45,404 nt of DNA from a bacterium (GCA_030824555.1 JAVBXK010000012.1:1-45404); one strand, 5' to 3'. Positions 27,888 through 38,268 are shown, counted from the stretch's first letter. The notes: a model not told the origin generated them from the letters alone. A program made the numbers and translations.

Positions 27888-29429
27888 ATGAAAAAGTTAC
27901 TTGCAACAGTCCTGCTGGGCATCGGCCTGGCATTTGGCGGCGCGGGCGTCATGGCTCAGCCTTCCAATGTGGGCGACAAGCCTGCCGAGGTCAGTGCGCC
28001 TGCGCCTGCTGCGGCCGTGGCGGCCCCCGCTGCCGCAGCGCCAGCAGCTGCTCCTGCAGCAGCCCCAGCTGAAGCCGCTGCCGCACCAGCTCCCGTACCC
28101 AACAAGGGCGACACCGCCTGGATGATGGTCTCCACCCTGCTGGTCATCCTGATGACCGTGCCCGGCTTGGCCCTGTTCTACGGTGGCCTGGTGCGCAGCA
28201 AGAACATGCTGTCCGTGCTGATGCAGGTCATGGTCACGTTCAGCCTGATCGTGGTGCTGTGGTTCATCTACGGCTACAGCCTGGCGTTCACCGAAGGCAG
28301 TGCCTACGTCGGTGGCTTTGACCGGCTGTTCATGAAAGGCGTCTGGGACAACGTTGCAGGCACGTTCGTGAACGCAGCCACCTTCAGCAAAGGTGTGGTC
28401 ATCCCTGAAATCGTGTTTGCAGCCTTCCAGGCCACGTTTGCAGGCATCACCTGTGCGCTGATCGTCGGTGCCTTCGCCGAGCGCATGAAGTTCTCTGCCG
28501 TGCTGATGTTCATGGCCATCTGGTTCACGTTCAGCTACGCCCCCATTGCACACATGGTGTGGTTCTGGATGGGTCCTGATGCCTACACCGCTGCAGGTGT
28601 GGTCGATGAAATGAACGGCAAGGCCGGCTTGATCTGGCAATCTGGCGCGCTGGACTTCGCTGGCGGTACCGTTGTGCACATCAACGCTGCTGTGGCCGGT
28701 CTGGTGGGTGCTTACATGGTCGGCAAACGTGTCGGCTACGGCAAAGAATCCATGGCGCCTCACAGCCTGACGCTGACCATGGTGGGTGCTTCCCTGCTGT
28801 GGGTGGGCTGGTTCGGTTTCAACGCCGGTTCCGCTCTGGAAGCCAACGGTTTCGCCGCCCTGGCCTTCATCAACACCTTTGGTGCCACCGCAGCAGCTGT
28901 GCTGGCCTGGTGTGTGGGTGAAGCGCTGATGCGTGGCAAGGCTTCCATGCTGGGTGCTGCATCCGGTGCAGTGGCTGGCCTGGTGGCCATCACTCCCGCC
29001 GCAGGCAACGTCGGCATCGGCGGTGCACTGGTCATCGGCTTCATCTCTGGCTTTGCTGGTCTGTGGGGCGTGAACGGTCTGAAGAAGCTGCTGGGTGCGG
29101 ACGACTCGCTCGACGTGTTCGGCGTGCACGGTGTGTGCGGCATCTTGGGCGCCCTGCTGACCGGTGTGTTCAACAGCCCCAACCTGGGCGGCCCCGGCTT
29201 CGTGGCTGACTGGGTCACGGCCACCATGGTCACGCCTGCTGACTATTCCATCGCTGCCCAAGTTTGGGTGCAAGCCAAGGCCGTGGGCATCACGGTGCTG
29301 TGGTCTGGTGTGGTGTCGTTCATTGCCTTCAAGCTGGTTGACCTGGTCATTGGCCTGCGTGTGCCGGAAGAAGAAGAGCGCGAAGGTCTGGACATCTCCA
29401 GCCACGGCGAAACCGCCTACAACCGTTGA
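27888..29429 (+). CDS. amtB: ammonium transporter AmtB
   Basis: A 513-residue inner-membrane ammonium channel acting as a trimer. A signal peptide (MKKLLATVLLGIGLAFGGAG) ends near VMAQ and is followed by a long Ala/Pro-rich periplasmic stretch (about 30-75). Eleven transmembrane segments then start at WMMVSTLLVILMTVPGLALF. Family signatures are GGLVRSKN, the first pore histidine in SYAPIAHMVWFW, DFAGGTVVHINA, WVGWFGFNAGSA and the second pore histidine region GVHGVCGILGALLTGVF. The cytoplasmic tail ends GLDISSHGETAYNR, the tail typical of GlnK-regulated AmtB. The Ala/Pro linker is long compared with E. coli AmtB but common in Burkholderiales. Co-transcribed with glnK. Confidence 0.97.
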   Translation: MKKLLATVLLGIGLAFGGAGVMAQPSNVGDKPAEVSAPAPAAAVAAPAAAAPAAAPAAAPAEAAAAPAPVPNKGDTAWMMVSTLLVILMTVPGLALFYGGLVRSKNMLSVLMQVMVTFSLIVVLWFIYGYSLAFTEGSAYVGGFDRLFMKGVWDNVAGTFVNAATFSKGVVIPEIVFAAFQATFAGITCALIVGAFAERMKFSAVLMFMAIWFTFSYAPIAHMVWFWMGPDAYTAAGVVDEMNGKAGLIWQSGALDFAGGTVVHINAAVAGLVGAYMVGKRVGYGKESMAPHSLTLTMVGASLLWVGWFGFNAGSALEANGFAALAFINTFGATAAAVLAWCVGEALMRGKASMLGAASGAVAGLVAITPAAGNVGIGGALVIGFISGFAGLWGVNGLKKLLGADDSLDVFGVHGVCGILGALLTGVFNSPNLGGPGFVADWVTATMVTPADYSIAAQVWVQAKAVGITVLWSGVVSFIAFKLVDLVIGLRVPEEEEREGLDISSHGETAYNR

Positions 29430-29444
29430 TCTGCTGATCAACCC

Positions 29445-29570
29445 GGCTGACCCCTGGTCAGCCACGTATTCAGTGCCGGGTGGGACCTTCGCGGGGCCCA
29501 CCCGGTGTGAATGTCAGAGTGTCTCCTTTGGATGTTGGGTCCGCTGGCCAAAGTCAGCGGACCTTTTTTT
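29445..29570 (+). terminator. three stacked hairpins ending in a rho-independent terminator after amtB
   Basis: Stem 1 is GGCTGACC/GGTCAGCC (29445-29452 and 29456-29463). Stem 2 is CCGGGTGGG/CCCACCCGG (29476-29484 and 29497-29505). Stem 3 is GGTCCGCTG/CAGCGGACC (29538-29546 and 29555-29563), followed directly by seven T (29564-29570). All stems are perfect by hand pairing. Stem 3 is a classic terminator; stems 1 and 2 may protect the transcript end. Confidence 0.9.
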
Positions 29571-29611
29571 ATGTGGCTGGCAAAATGCCCGCATCAACAG
29601 GGAGAGCGAAC

Positions 29612-29929
29612 ATGACAGTCGGCAGCATGTGGGGTTCGGTGGCACGGCGTGCCGCGCTTGGGGTCGTCAGCAGCGTGTGGTTGTGTACCCTGGCCGTGTC
29701 GGCCCAGTCTGCGGTGACGTGGCCAGCTGTCCAAGTTGTGGCAGTTGGAACCGGCCATGTGGCCGTGGCTGCCACCGCCCAGAAGCCGCGCAAACTCAAG
29801 AAGGTCAAGCCTGCGGTGACGCCGGAGCGAACACCCAGCGGCGAAACGGTGACCGACCGCGAACGCCGCCTGATGCGCGAATGCAAAGGCCGCCCCAACG
29901 CCGGTGCGTGCCTGGGGTTTGCCAGCTGA
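29612..29929 (+). CDS. small exported protein of unknown function
   Basis: The 105-residue product has a hydrophobic N-terminal segment (about 14-34, ending SAQSA) that looks like a signal peptide. A basic middle follows (KPRKLKKVKP), then a C-terminus DRERRLMRECKGRPNAGACLGFAS. The two cysteines in ECKGRPNAGAC could form a disulphide in the periplasm. I recall similar ends in small Burkholderiales proteins but know no function. ATG 29612 is preceded by GGGAGAG at a good distance. The gene stands alone, after the amtB terminator and before glcE. Confidence 0.7.
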   Translation: MTVGSMWGSVARRAALGVVSSVWLCTLAVSAQSAVTWPAVQVVAVGTGHVAVAATAQKPRKLKKVKPAVTPERTPSGETVTDRERRLMRECKGRPNAGACLGFAS

Positions 29930-30013
29930 CACGCGGGTGGCATCGGTTTTTGGTGGCGTTGATTTCAAAATTTTCACAGCAGGTGGGCGGGGTGTGTCGG
30001 TAACATCCACCGC

Positions 30014-31135
30014 ATGGAACCCGCCCTCACACACCTCATCGACGCCATACAGGCGGCCACCCACGACCAGCGCCCTTTGCGCGTGCGCGGCGGTGGCAGC
30101 AAAGACTTTCTGGGCCAGGCGCTGACGGGTGATGTGCTCGACACGCGTGGCCACACTGGCATCGTCAGCTACGAGCCTACCGAACTGGTGGTCACGGTCC
30201 GTGCGGGCACGCCGCTGGCCGAGCTGGATGCGCTGCTGGCCACCCAGGGCCAGTGCCTGGCGTTCGAGCCGCCGCACCTGGGCGATCCTGCACACAGCAC
30301 GGCAACGGTGGGCGGCATGGTGGCTGCGGGCCTGAGTGGCCCCGCTCGTGCCAGCGTGGGTGCGGTGCGCGATTTCATCCTGGGTGCACAGGTGGTCAAT
30401 GGCCGTGGCGAATTGCTCACCTTCGGTGGCCAGGTCATGAAAAACGTGGCCGGGTACGACGTGAGCCGCCTGTTTGCCGGCTCCATGGGCGTGCTGGGCC
30501 TGCTGGCCGAGGTGTCGATCAAGGTGCTGCCCGTGGCCCCGGCCGAGGCCACGCTGTGCTTCGAGATGGACCAGCCGCAGGCGCTTGCCGCGCTCCACCG
30601 CTGGGGTGGTCAACCGCTGCCGCTGAATGCCAGTTGTTGGGTGCAGGACCAGGGTCGCTCGGTTCTGTACGTGCGTTTGCGCGGTGCGGTGGCGGCCGTG
30701 GAGGCTGCTTGCCAGCACATGGGCGGCGAGCGCCAAAACAACGCCACGGTGGCCGCCGACTGGGTGGCCTGTGGCGAGCAGCGCCTGCCATTCTTCATGC
30801 AGGCACCGGCGGGTGCGTCGCTCTGGCGGGTGTCGCTGCCGCAGACCGCACCGGCCCTGAGCCTGGGTGGTCAGCCGCCCGAGGCGCAACTGGTGGAGTG
30901 GCACGGCGCGCAGCGCTGGGTGTGGGCACCTGCCGACCAGGCCGTTGCCATCCGCGCGGCGGCACAGGCTGCCGGGGGTCACGCCACCCTGTTCAGGCCT
31001 GCGGCCGAGGCAGACCGCCCGCACGGCGTGTTCACACCCCTGGCCGGACCGCTGGCCGACATCCACCGCCGCCTGAAAGCCGAGTTCGACCCGGCGGGCA
31101 TTTTCGGCCCCGGCCGCCTGTACCAGGGGGTGTGA
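30014..31135 (+). CDS. glcE: glycolate oxidase FAD-binding subunit GlcE
   Basis: GlcE is one of the three subunits of membrane-linked glycolate dehydrogenase (GlcDEF), which oxidises glycolate to glyoxylate. The 373-residue product has the FAD-binding type-4 pattern: RPLRVRGGGSKDFLG, VSYEPTELVVTVRAGTPL, HLGDPAHSTATVGGMVAAGLSGP (in parts HLGDPAHSTATVGG and VAAGLSGP), FGGQVMKNVAGYDVSRL and GSMGVLGLLAEVSIKVLP. It ends GIFGPGRLYQGV. Length matches GlcE. The glcF start follows three bases after its stop, so they are co-translated. glcD is not directly upstream; it must be elsewhere. ATG 30014 lacks a clear ribosome site. Confidence 0.94.
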   Translation: MEPALTHLIDAIQAATHDQRPLRVRGGGSKDFLGQALTGDVLDTRGHTGIVSYEPTELVVTVRAGTPLAELDALLATQGQCLAFEPPHLGDPAHSTATVGGMVAAGLSGPARASVGAVRDFILGAQVVNGRGELLTFGGQVMKNVAGYDVSRLFAGSMGVLGLLAEVSIKVLPVAPAEATLCFEMDQPQALAALHRWGGQPLPLNASCWVQDQGRSVLYVRLRGAVAAVEAACQHMGGERQNNATVAADWVACGEQRLPFFMQAPAGASLWRVSLPQTAPALSLGGQPPEAQLVEWHGAQRWVWAPADQAVAIRAAAQAAGGHATLFRPAAEADRPHGVFTPLAGPLADIHRRLKAEFDPAGIFGPGRLYQGV

Positions 31136-31138
31136 ACC

Positions 31139-32410
31139 ATGCAAACCAAACTTGCCCCCCGATACCAGAACACCGCCGACGGCCAGGCTGCCGAAGCCAT
31201 TTTGCGCAACTGTGTGCACTGCGGCTTTTGCACGGCCACCTGCCCCACCTACCAGCTGTTGGGCGATGAACTGGATGGCCCGCGTGGCCGCATCTACCTC
31301 ATCAAACAGGTGTTCGAAGGGGCCACGCCCACGCGCAAGACGCAGCTGCACCTGGACCGCTGCCTGACCTGCCGCAACTGCGAAAGCACCTGCCCCAGCG
31401 GCGTGCAATACGGCCACCTGATCGACATCGGCCGCAAGGTGGTGGACGAACAGGTGCCCCGCCCCTTCACTGAAAAACTGGTGCGCACGGCGCTGAAAGA
31501 GGGGCTGCCCTCGCCGCTGTTCGGCCCCGCCATGAAGATGGGCCAGCTGGTGCGCGACCTGTTGCCTGCCAGCCTGAAGAACAAGGTGCCTGTCCCGCAA
31601 GACGCAGGCGAGTGGCCCACGCGCACCCACGCTCGCAGGGTGCTGATGCTGGCCGGTTGCGTGCAACCCGCCATGAGCCCGAACATCAATGCCGCCACGG
31701 CCCGCGTGCTGGATGCGGCGGGCATACAGACGGTCGTTGCAGCCAAAGCCGGTTGCTGCGGTGCGGTGCGTTTCCACCTGAACGACCACGACGGTGGCAA
31801 GGCCGACATGCGCGCCAACATCGACGCGTGGTGGTCTCTGATTGAAAGCGGCGAGGTAGAAGCCATCGTCATGAACGCATCGGGCTGCGGCGTGATGGTG
31901 AAGGACTATGGCCACGTGCTGGCCGATGACCCGGCCTATGCCGCCAAGGCTCAGCGCGTGAGCGAGCTGACGCAAGACCTGAGCGAGCTGTTGCCCGGCC
32001 TGGTGCCTATGCTGAAGCCCCTGCTGGCCCAAACAGGCGGCAACAAGAAGGGGCCAGGCATTGGCGGCACCATCGCTTTCCACCCGCCCTGCACGCTGCA
32101 GCACGGGCAAAAACTGAAAGGCGGGGTCGAGCAGCACCTGGCCGAGCTGGGGCTGCCGGTGCAGACCGCACGGTGCGAGGCCCACCTGTGCTGCGGCTCG
32201 GCAGGCACCTACTCGGTTCTCAACCCCAAGTTGTCTTACGCGCTGCGCGACCGCAAGCTGGGCCACCTGGCCGAGCTGGCTCCGCAGCAAATCGTGTCGG
32301 CCAACATCGGCTGCATCACCCATTTGCAAAGCGGCACCGACACGCCAGTGCGCCACTGGGTCGAACTGCTTGACGATGCACTGACCACCGCCAACAGAAA
32401 CCCAAGGTGA
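31139..32410 (+). CDS. glcF: glycolate oxidase iron-sulfur subunit GlcF
   Basis: The 423-residue subunit carries two 4Fe-4S clusters that pass electrons from the flavin subunits to the respiratory chain. The cluster motifs are CVHCGFCTATCPTY (about residues 22-35) and CLTCRNCESTCPSGV (about 75-89). The C-terminal half has two cysteine-rich CCG-type domains: GCVQPAMSPNINAAT, AGCCGAVRFHL, NASGCGVMVKDYG, HPPCTLQHG and HLCCGSAGTYSVL. Length and order are typical of GlcF. It starts three bases after glcE and ends seven bases before the PanE-like gene, all on one strand. Confidence 0.96.
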   Translation: MQTKLAPRYQNTADGQAAEAILRNCVHCGFCTATCPTYQLLGDELDGPRGRIYLIKQVFEGATPTRKTQLHLDRCLTCRNCESTCPSGVQYGHLIDIGRKVVDEQVPRPFTEKLVRTALKEGLPSPLFGPAMKMGQLVRDLLPASLKNKVPVPQDAGEWPTRTHARRVLMLAGCVQPAMSPNINAATARVLDAAGIQTVVAAKAGCCGAVRFHLNDHDGGKADMRANIDAWWSLIESGEVEAIVMNASGCGVMVKDYGHVLADDPAYAAKAQRVSELTQDLSELLPGLVPMLKPLLAQTGGNKKGPGIGGTIAFHPPCTLQHGQKLKGGVEQHLAELGLPVQTARCEAHLCCGSAGTYSVLNPKLSYALRDRKLGHLAELAPQQIVSANIGCITHLQSGTDTPVRHWVELLDDALTTANRNPR

Positions 32411-32417
32411 ACAAAGC

Positions 32418-33434
32418 ATGACGAACATGAACAAGGTGTGCGTGGTGGGTGCCGGTGCCATCGGCGGCTGGCTGGCCGAGGGGCTCGCCAGGCAAGGCTG
32501 CCAGGTGAGCATGCTGGCGCGCGGGGCCACGTTGGCCGCGCTGCAGCGTGATGGGCTGCGGGTGCTGAAAAAGCACACCGACGAGGCAATGAAACAAGAG
32601 CAAACTATTGAATATAAACAAGCGGTGATGGCATTTTTGGATGCAAACACCGTGGGCGTGCAAGACGTGGTGGTGCTGGCGCTGAAAGCCCCTGCCTTGC
32701 GGGCTGTGCTGCCAGGCCTGCGCCCCTTGCTGGGGCCGCACACCGTGGTACTGACCGCCATGAATGGTGTGCCCTGGTGGTTCACCCACGGGTTGGGTGG
32801 CGTACTGGACGGGGCCACGCTGACGTCTGTCGACCCCGGCGGCGAATTGGCCCGGGCCGTGCCCGCCCACCACGTGCTGGGCTGCGTGGTGCACGCCAGC
32901 TGCTCGGTCGAGCAACCGGGCGTGGTGCGTCACCACTTTGGCAATGGCCTGATCGTGGGCGAACCCACCGGCGGCACCAGCGAACGTGTCGAGGCACTGG
33001 CCGCGCTGCTGGTGCGGGCGGGGTTTGCAGCCACGGTGTCGCCACGCATTCAGAAAGACATCTGGTTCAAGCTGTGGGGCAACATGACGGTCAACCCGGT
33101 CAGCGCCCTCACGGGTGCCACCACCGACCTGATCCTGGGCGACCCGCTGGTGCGCGATTTCGTCTCGGCCGTCATGCTCGAAGCAAAGGTCATAGGCGAG
33201 CGCATCGGCCTGCCCATTGACCAGCAGCCTGCCGATCGCCATGCCGTGACGTTGAAGCTGGGGGCGTTCAAGACCTCCATGCTGCAAGACGTGGAAGCGG
33301 GCAAACCCGTTGAGCTGGACGCGCTGGTGGCAGCGGTGCGCGAGATGGGGCAGCTCATGGCCGTGCCCACGCCGTTCACCGATGCCTTGCTGGGCCTGGC
33401 GCGGCTGCAAGCGCAAGTCAAAGGGCTGGTTTGA
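32418..33434 (+). CDS. 2-dehydropantoate 2-reductase family protein (PanE/ApbA-like)
   Basis: An NADP-dependent ketoacid reductase of 338 residues. The Rossmann motif VVGAGAIGGWLAEGLA is at the start, and the C-terminal domain shows FKLWGNMTVNPVSALTGAT, characteristic of the ApbA/PanE family. True PanE reduces ketopantoate in pantothenate synthesis, but many paralogues act on other 2-ketoacids. Linkage to glcEF suggests a role in small hydroxy/keto acid metabolism, so I give no symbol. Around residues 58-76 (KQEQTIEYKQAVMAFLDAN) the protein has an AT-rich stretch that coincides with a 37-bp repeat copy (32596-32632) and replaces normal sequence of the first domain. It starts seven bases after glcF. 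Confidence 0.9.
   Translation: MTNMNKVCVVGAGAIGGWLAEGLARQGCQVSMLARGATLAALQRDGLRVLKKHTDEAMKQEQTIEYKQAVMAFLDANTVGVQDVVVLALKAPALRAVLPGLRPLLGPHTVVLTAMNGVPWWFTHGLGGVLDGATLTSVDPGGELARAVPAHHVLGCVVHASCSVEQPGVVRHHFGNGLIVGEPTGGTSERVEALAALLVRAGFAATVSPRIQKDIWFKLWGNMTVNPVSALTGATTDLILGDPLVRDFVSAVMLEAKVIGERIGLPIDQQPADRHAVTLKLGAFKTSMLQDVEAGKPVELDALVAAVREMGQLMAVPTPFTDALLGLARLQAQVKGLV
32596..32632 (+). repeat. 37-bp dispersed repeat inside the panE-like gene
   Basis: Starts AAGAGCAAACTATTG and ends GTGATGGC, followed by ATTTTTGG. Without gaps it shares about 21 of 37 positions with 18874-18910, including AACAAG and the closing GGC. The stretch is clearly more AT-rich than the flanks and is translated in frame. 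The match is weaker than for other copies. Confidence 0.45.
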
Positions 33435-33592
33435 GAGTCGGAGTGTCTTGCACTCAGGCCTGCTCACCACCCCAAAGCACACCCATTTGCATCCATTCGT
33501 ACCCATTTGGCGCTGCAAATGCGCCCATCGTCCTGGCTCAGGCTGTACTTTGCGCCTTGCTGAGCTACGCCCGAAACATGCTCAGCCGTTGA
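33435..33592. repeat. second, divergent copy of the 160-bp element
   Basis: It begins right after the stop of the panE-like gene, just as the first copy follows metH. Shared blocks are CTCACCACCCCAAA (33463-33476), TGCAAATGCGC, GGCTGTACTTTGCGCCTTG (33541-33559) and ACGCCCGAAA (33567-33576). This copy has an extra CCCATTTGCATCCATT-like duplication, lacks about 18 bases near the right end, and its terminal repeats are imperfect. It fills the gap to the convergent SDR gene. Confidence 0.6.
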
Positions 33593-33601
33593 TGCGTGGC
33601 G

Positions 33602-34354
33602 TCAGCGCCCGCCACCCACGTCCAGCACAGCCCCAGTGGTGTAGCTGGCAGCCGGGCTGAGCAGCCAGACGATGGCCTGCGCAACCTCGTCTGCGGTGCC
33701 GGGGCGCTGCATGGGCACACTGGTGGCCAACCGCTGTGCGCGGTCGGGCTGGCCACCGCTGGCATGGATGTCGGTGTCGATGATGCCGGGGCGCACCGCG
33801 TTCACGCGGATGCCCTCGTCAGCCACCTCGCGCGCCAGCCCCACGGTGAAGGTGTCGATCGCGCCCTTGCAGGCCGCGTAGTCCACATACTGGCCCGGCG
33901 AGCCCAGGGTGGCTGCCACGCTGGACACGTTCACTATTGAGCCGCCTGCGCCACCGTGGTGGGTGCTCATGCGGCGCACGGCTTCGCGGGCGCACACGAA
34001 GCTGCCCAGCACGTTGACCGACCACTGCCGTTGCAGGCGTTCCACGCTCATGGCGTCGACCCGGCACGCCACGTCCACCACACCAGCGTTGTTCACCAGC
34101 CCGCCCAGCGGCCCCAGCTTCGCATCCACCTGCGCGAACATGCGCAGCACGTCGGCTTCCAGCGCCACGTTGCCTTGCACGGCCATCGCGCGGCCGCCCT
34201 CGGCGCGGATGGTGCGCACCACCTCGTCAGCCGCCAGCGAATGCCCCAGGTAGTTCACCGCCACGGCCCAGCCCTGCCGGGCGGCCAACAGGGCGGTGGC
34301 CGCACCGATGCCGCGCGACGCGCCGGTGACCAGCAATACACTTGGGTTTTGCAT
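33602..34354 (-). CDS. short-chain dehydrogenase/reductase
   Basis: A 250-residue NAD(P)-dependent oxidoreductase of the classical SDR family. It has the coenzyme motif TGASRGIG near the N-terminus, NNAG in LGGLVNNAGVVD, the serine region IVNVSSVAATLG, and the catalytic YAACK (Y-x3-K). It ends in the FabG-like SYTTGAVLDVGGGR. The substrate cannot be read; similarity in the end region is to 3-oxoacyl reductase-like SDRs. ATG 34354 is preceded by AAGGA. It is divergent from the dienelactone hydrolase gene over 124 bases and convergent with the panE-like gene. Confidence 0.92.
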   Translation of the reverse strand: MQNPSVLLVTGASRGIGAATALLAARQGWAVAVNYLGHSLAADEVVRTIRAEGGRAMAVQGNVALEADVLRMFAQVDAKLGPLGGLVNNAGVVDVACRVDAMSVERLQRQWSVNVLGSFVCAREAVRRMSTHHGGAGGSIVNVSSVAATLGSPGQYVDYAACKGAIDTFTVGLAREVADEGIRVNAVRPGIIDTDIHASGGQPDRAQRLATSVPMQRPGTADEVAQAIVWLLSPAASYTTGAVLDVGGGR

Positions 34355-34478
34355 GATGTGTCCTTGTGACTTGGGGGTAAACGGTTCTTCAGGCGCCCCT
34401 TCGGATGGCCTGCAAAAGAGCCGATTCAACAGCCCTTGATCGCCATCATGGCACGCTGTTTCACCCCGGAGTTGTCCC

Positions 34479-35165
34479 ATGCCCTTCATCACCCTGACCG
34501 CAGCCGATGGCCGCACCTTTCCTGCCTACGAGGCCCGTCCAGCAGGCCAGCCGCGCGGTGCCGTGGTGGTGGTGCAGGAAATTTTCGGCGTCAATTCGCA
34601 CATCCGCAGCGTGGTCGACGGCTACACGCAGGCCGGTTACCTGGCGGTGGCCCCGGCTGCGTTCGACCGCGTGCAGCCGGGCGTTGAGCTGGGTTATGCC
34701 GAGGCGGACATGGTTGCGGGGCAAGCGCTCAAGGCTGCGGTAGAAGCCTTGCCCGCACCGGGCGTGCAGGCAGACATCCAGGCGGCCATCGACCACGCCG
34801 CACGGCACAGCGGCGGCAAAGTCGGCATCGTGGGTTACTGCTGGGGCGGGTTGCTGGCGTGGCGGGCTGCCAGCTTGCTGAGCGGCCTGTCAGCGGCCGT
34901 GCCTTACTACGGCGGCGGCATGACCACCGAGGCCGAACGCGTGCGCCAGCCGCGATGCCCGGTCCTGGCGCACTTTGCCGAGCAGGACAAGTGGATTCCG
35001 TTGGAGTCGGTTCAGGCGTTTGCACAGGCCCAACCGGACGTGGCCGTTCACCTGTACGGTGCGCACCACGGTTTCAACTGTGACCAGCGGGGGGCGTGGC
35101 ATGCACCGTCGGCCCAGTTGGCGCGTGAACGCACGCTGGCCTTTTTCGCGCAGCACCTGGGCTGA
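34479..35165 (+). CDS. dienelactone hydrolase family protein
   Basis: A 228-residue alpha/beta hydrolase of the dienelactone hydrolase type, which uses a Cys-Asp-His triad. The nucleophile is in VGYCWGGLLAW, the aspartate in FAEQDKWIP, and the histidine in YGAHHGFNCDQRG. VVVVQEIFGVNSHIR near residue 30 is the typical oxyanion/glutamate segment. The classical enzyme opens dienelactone in chloroaromatic breakdown, but most genomic members have unknown substrates, and no other aromatic-pathway gene is nearby. Its length is normal for the family. The next gene is convergent. Confidence 0.93.
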   Translation: MPFITLTAADGRTFPAYEARPAGQPRGAVVVVQEIFGVNSHIRSVVDGYTQAGYLAVAPAAFDRVQPGVELGYAEADMVAGQALKAAVEALPAPGVQADIQAAIDHAARHSGGKVGIVGYCWGGLLAWRAASLLSGLSAAVPYYGGGMTTEAERVRQPRCPVLAHFAEQDKWIPLESVQAFAQAQPDVAVHLYGAHHGFNCDQRGAWHAPSAQLARERTLAFFAQHLG

Positions 35166-35255
35166 AGGCGTTTCTGGCAGCCTGTTGCATTGCGCCAGCC
35201 CCATTCGAAGGGAACAAAAAGCTTGGGCAGGGCACCGGATGCTGCCGAGTCAGCG

Positions 35256-36362
35256 TTACCGTTTCTGTGCCAAGAAATGTCTGCGCCACAAGACCCAGCC
35301 CAACGCGCTTGCCACGCTGATCATGAACGCCAATGCCCACCACAGGCCATCGGTGTTGTGAATGAGCGGCAGGAATTCGAAGTTCATGCCAAAGAAGCCA
35401 GTCACCAGGTTGAGCGGCAGAAAAATGGCCGTCAACGCGGTGAGCGTTTTCATGGTGTCGTTGGTGCGGCTGCCTTGCACGCTGAAGTGCATCTGCACGG
35501 CGGTTTCGGCGCTGCGCTCCAGCCGGTCCACGTGGTGGATGACGCGCTCGATGTGCTCCAGCACGTCGCGGCTGCGCACCAGCAGCAGTTCGCGCTCTTC
35601 TCGCAACGGTTCCGTCGTGGCGGGGGGCCAAGTCTTGACAGCTTCGATCCAGTCCTGAATGGCCGAACGCTGGTCTTCGCAGATCTCGTCCAGCATGTGC
35701 AGTGACAGGCGCGTGTTCATCATCGAACGCCAGTCGTGGAAGCGCCCGCGCTCGTCCAGCAGTTGCTCTTGCCAGCGGTCCATGTCGCGGGTCAGTTCGC
35801 GACGCAGCTCCAGGTAGCCATCGACCATGTGGTTGATGACGCGCAGCATCAGGTCCGGTGGACTCACGGGCAACCGGCCCAAGCCGTTTCGCACACCCGT
35901 TGTGCCCTGGGCCATCAGGCGTTCGGCATAGCCATCGCGCACGTTGCAGCCAGCCGGATGGATGGACAGCAACACCCGGTCGAACACGGCAAACCCGACC
36001 GGACTGGTGTTGATGCGCCGGAACACCTGGGGCATGCTGTCGCGCTTGGTCTCGTGCAGGGGTTCGCCGGGGTGGGCCAGGTCGGTTTCAGTCTGGCTGG
36101 TGGCCAGGCGGCGGAATGCCAGCACGTCGTACACCGAGGTGAAATCGTGGTGCGACGGCAGCTGGTTGTTCAGCAGGTCTGAAATGTGCAGGTCGACCAG
36201 CCGGGTGTCGCACAGGGTTTGCAGCGTGGCCTGCACGTCGGCCTGCAGCACTTCAAATTCACGCCGGGCCAGCGACACCCACCAATAGCCTTCGTCGGGC
36301 AGGTAGGCGGGCAGTTCAGCCTGTTCAGTGACCTGGCCGTTGGCGATCAGGAATGTGCGCAA
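35256..36362 (-). CDS. CorA-like divalent metal ion transporter
   Basis: The 368-residue product has the CorA layout. A large cytoplasmic N-terminal domain and long helix (about 1-300) precede two C-terminal transmembrane helices, with the signature FFGMNFE at the end of the first and a basic tail WRRHFLAQKR. It forms a pentameric channel for Mg2+ or, in the ZntB branch, carries Zn2+; the sequence alone does not decide. The segment TSPVGFAVFDRVLLSIHP resembles the CorA/ZntB beta core. The start is TTG 36362; there is no ATG before the core and only a weak ribosome site. The 37-bp repeat lies between it and hemB. Confidence 0.88.
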   Translation of the reverse strand: MRTFLIANGQVTEQAELPAYLPDEGYWWVSLARREFEVLQADVQATLQTLCDTRLVDLHISDLLNNQLPSHHDFTSVYDVLAFRRLATSQTETDLAHPGEPLHETKRDSMPQVFRRINTSPVGFAVFDRVLLSIHPAGCNVRDGYAERLMAQGTTGVRNGLGRLPVSPPDLMLRVINHMVDGYLELRRELTRDMDRWQEQLLDERGRFHDWRSMMNTRLSLHMLDEICEDQRSAIQDWIEAVKTWPPATTEPLREERELLLVRSRDVLEHIERVIHHVDRLERSAETAVQMHFSVQGSRTNDTMKTLTALTAIFLPLNLVTGFFGMNFEFLPLIHNTDGLWWALAFMISVASALGWVLWRRHFLAQKR

Positions 36363-36394
36363 GGGCTTGCTTTCGGATAAATTGGAAGAAAAAA

Positions 36395-38261
<1,867 letters not shown>

Positions 38262-38268
38262 GGTTTTG

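Noticed and set aside
27897-29501. Minus-strand frame of about 530 codons opposite amtB
   Set aside because: amtB is unambiguous; the opposite frame is a composition artefact.
29594-32818. Open frame of more than 1,000 codons on the minus strand opposite glcE-glcF
   Set aside because: It is antisense to two well-recognised genes; low-complexity His/Gln/Val-rich translation is typical of the mirror frame of G+C-rich genes.
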